Below, in pieces: positions 63,700 through 64,000 of a DNA stretch of 64,000 nt (position 1 is its first letter; the number at the start of each line of letters is the position of its first letter). The position numbers were made by a program, and so were the translations under genes. The notes under the pieces were generated by a model. It was not told the DNA's origin. It did not search any database and worked only from the letters and a program-made list of their open reading frames with translations. This DNA comes from BACL21 sp038141525. Lineage in GTDB: Bacteria; Bacteroidota; Bacteroidia; Flavobacteriales; Flavobacteriaceae. Location of the stretch: the NCBI GenBank assembly GCA_038141525.1, contig JAYQIF010000001.1, positions 244,117 to 308,116 on the forward strand, in the 5' to 3' direction.

Positions 63700-64000
63700 G
63701 AACGGACGTTAGTTGGTTGATTATTAAATTTAAATAATCTGGTCATTATCACAAAGAAAACGATTCCTCAAAAAATTTTAGGTAACTTTTGTCACAAAAG
63801 ACAAAATTTTTGTGCGTGGCTTGACTGCAATAAAAACTCATCGATTCTAGACTTCAGCGGTGTATTTTTTAATACCCATCGAAGCCTGAACCCGGGCGTT
63901 CGCCTCAGTGTATAAAAAAACCAGAAGCGATGCTTCTGGTTTTTTTCTGTAGCCGGAACAGGATTCATTTTCTCACTTCACTCGAAAATGGGCCTCAATG
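63700..64000. other. intergenic region to window end
   Basis: AT-rich start, then a terminator hairpin at 63914-63946, then a short unidentified stretch. No gene that I can support. Confidence 0.5.
63914..63946. terminator. bidirectional rho-independent terminator
   Basis: Stem CCAGAAGC (63921-63928), loop GAT, GCTTCTGG (63932-63939), with A7 before and T7 after. Upstream, on the coding side, of the sulfite oxidase gene; it must end transcripts from a gene beyond the window or isolate the operon. Confidence 0.88.

Noticed and set aside
63950..64000. Stretch resembling a tRNA 3' end (GAATCCTGTTCCGGCTAC on the minus strand)
   Set aside because: No cloverleaf can be built: the T-arm and anticodon arm are absent within the visible bases. 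Resemblance only.
1..64000. CRISPR arrays, insertion sequences, prophage, rRNA or tRNA genes
   Set aside because: None seen on either strand by inspection.

Overview
The window looks like chromosomal DNA of a marine member of the Flavobacteriia (Bacteroidota). The signs are secreted proteins with type IX secretion (T9SS) C-terminal tails, promoters of the Bacteroidota TAnnTTTG type, a DnaG primase whose zinc ligands are replaced, long-form IlvC, MoaC-MoaB and DAHP synthase-chorismate mutase fusions, a GSCFA protein next to alaS, and genes for algal beta-1,3-glucan use. I saw no tRNA, rRNA, insertion sequence, prophage or CRISPR array.

Layout. 1-7.1 kb: end of nadE, an atypical response regulator, dnaG, a trans-polyprenyl diphosphate synthase, and a large phosphatase-superfamily/TPR/sulfotransferase protein preceded by an overlapping 54-codon gene. 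7.2-11 kb: two secreted T9SS proteins flanking rlmN, both with a broken frame. 11-17.6 kb: queA, aroA, a mazG-like gene, dtd, rsgA, DAHP synthase-chorismate mutase and pheA; the last two lie behind a leader peptide containing FFFYFFY and a terminator hairpin, a candidate Phe/Tyr attenuator. 17.6-23.4 kb: an ABC ATPase, envelope proteins, a Thr/Ser dehydratase-like enzyme, an OsmC protein and a helical protein. 23.5-33.4 kb: convergent leuACDB and ilvDBNC. 33.7-42.5 kb: metK behind a SAM-II-like riboswitch, GSCFA, alaS, an M23 peptidase, a MerR regulator, der and era. 42.5-53.3 kb: a seven-gene minus-strand operon for beta-glucan use (very large GH94/149/161-type phosphorylase, lipoprotein GH17, GH2-like lipoprotein, GH30, sugar:cation symporter, two more GH17). 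53.7-63.7 kb: a small membrane protein with an HTH regulator, a TauE/SafE exporter, a complete-looking molybdopterin gene set (moeA, modE-like, moaD, moeB, moaE, moaCB, moaA), and a convergent operon for a sulfite oxidase-type molybdoenzyme, cytochrome c, rhodanese lipoprotein and fatty acid hydroxylase-family protein.

How the parts work together. The glucan operon suggests cleavage at the cell surface, uptake by the symporter, then hydrolysis and phosphorolysis in the cytoplasm to glucose and glucose 1-phosphate. The last 10 kb suggests a self-sufficient sulfite-detoxifying unit, with cofactor synthesis, enzyme, electron acceptor and exporter side by side.

Data quality. Eleven genes, several of them essential, are interrupted by single-base indels in short base runs (7252, 9245, queA, aroA, dtd, 21801, ilvB, der, the symporter, the lipoprotein GH17, moeB), and one by an in-frame stop (38904). 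Changing one base (two in dtd and moeB) restores a continuous frame of normal family content each time. The most economical reading is residual sequencing error. I therefore annotate these as full-length genes and mark each break.
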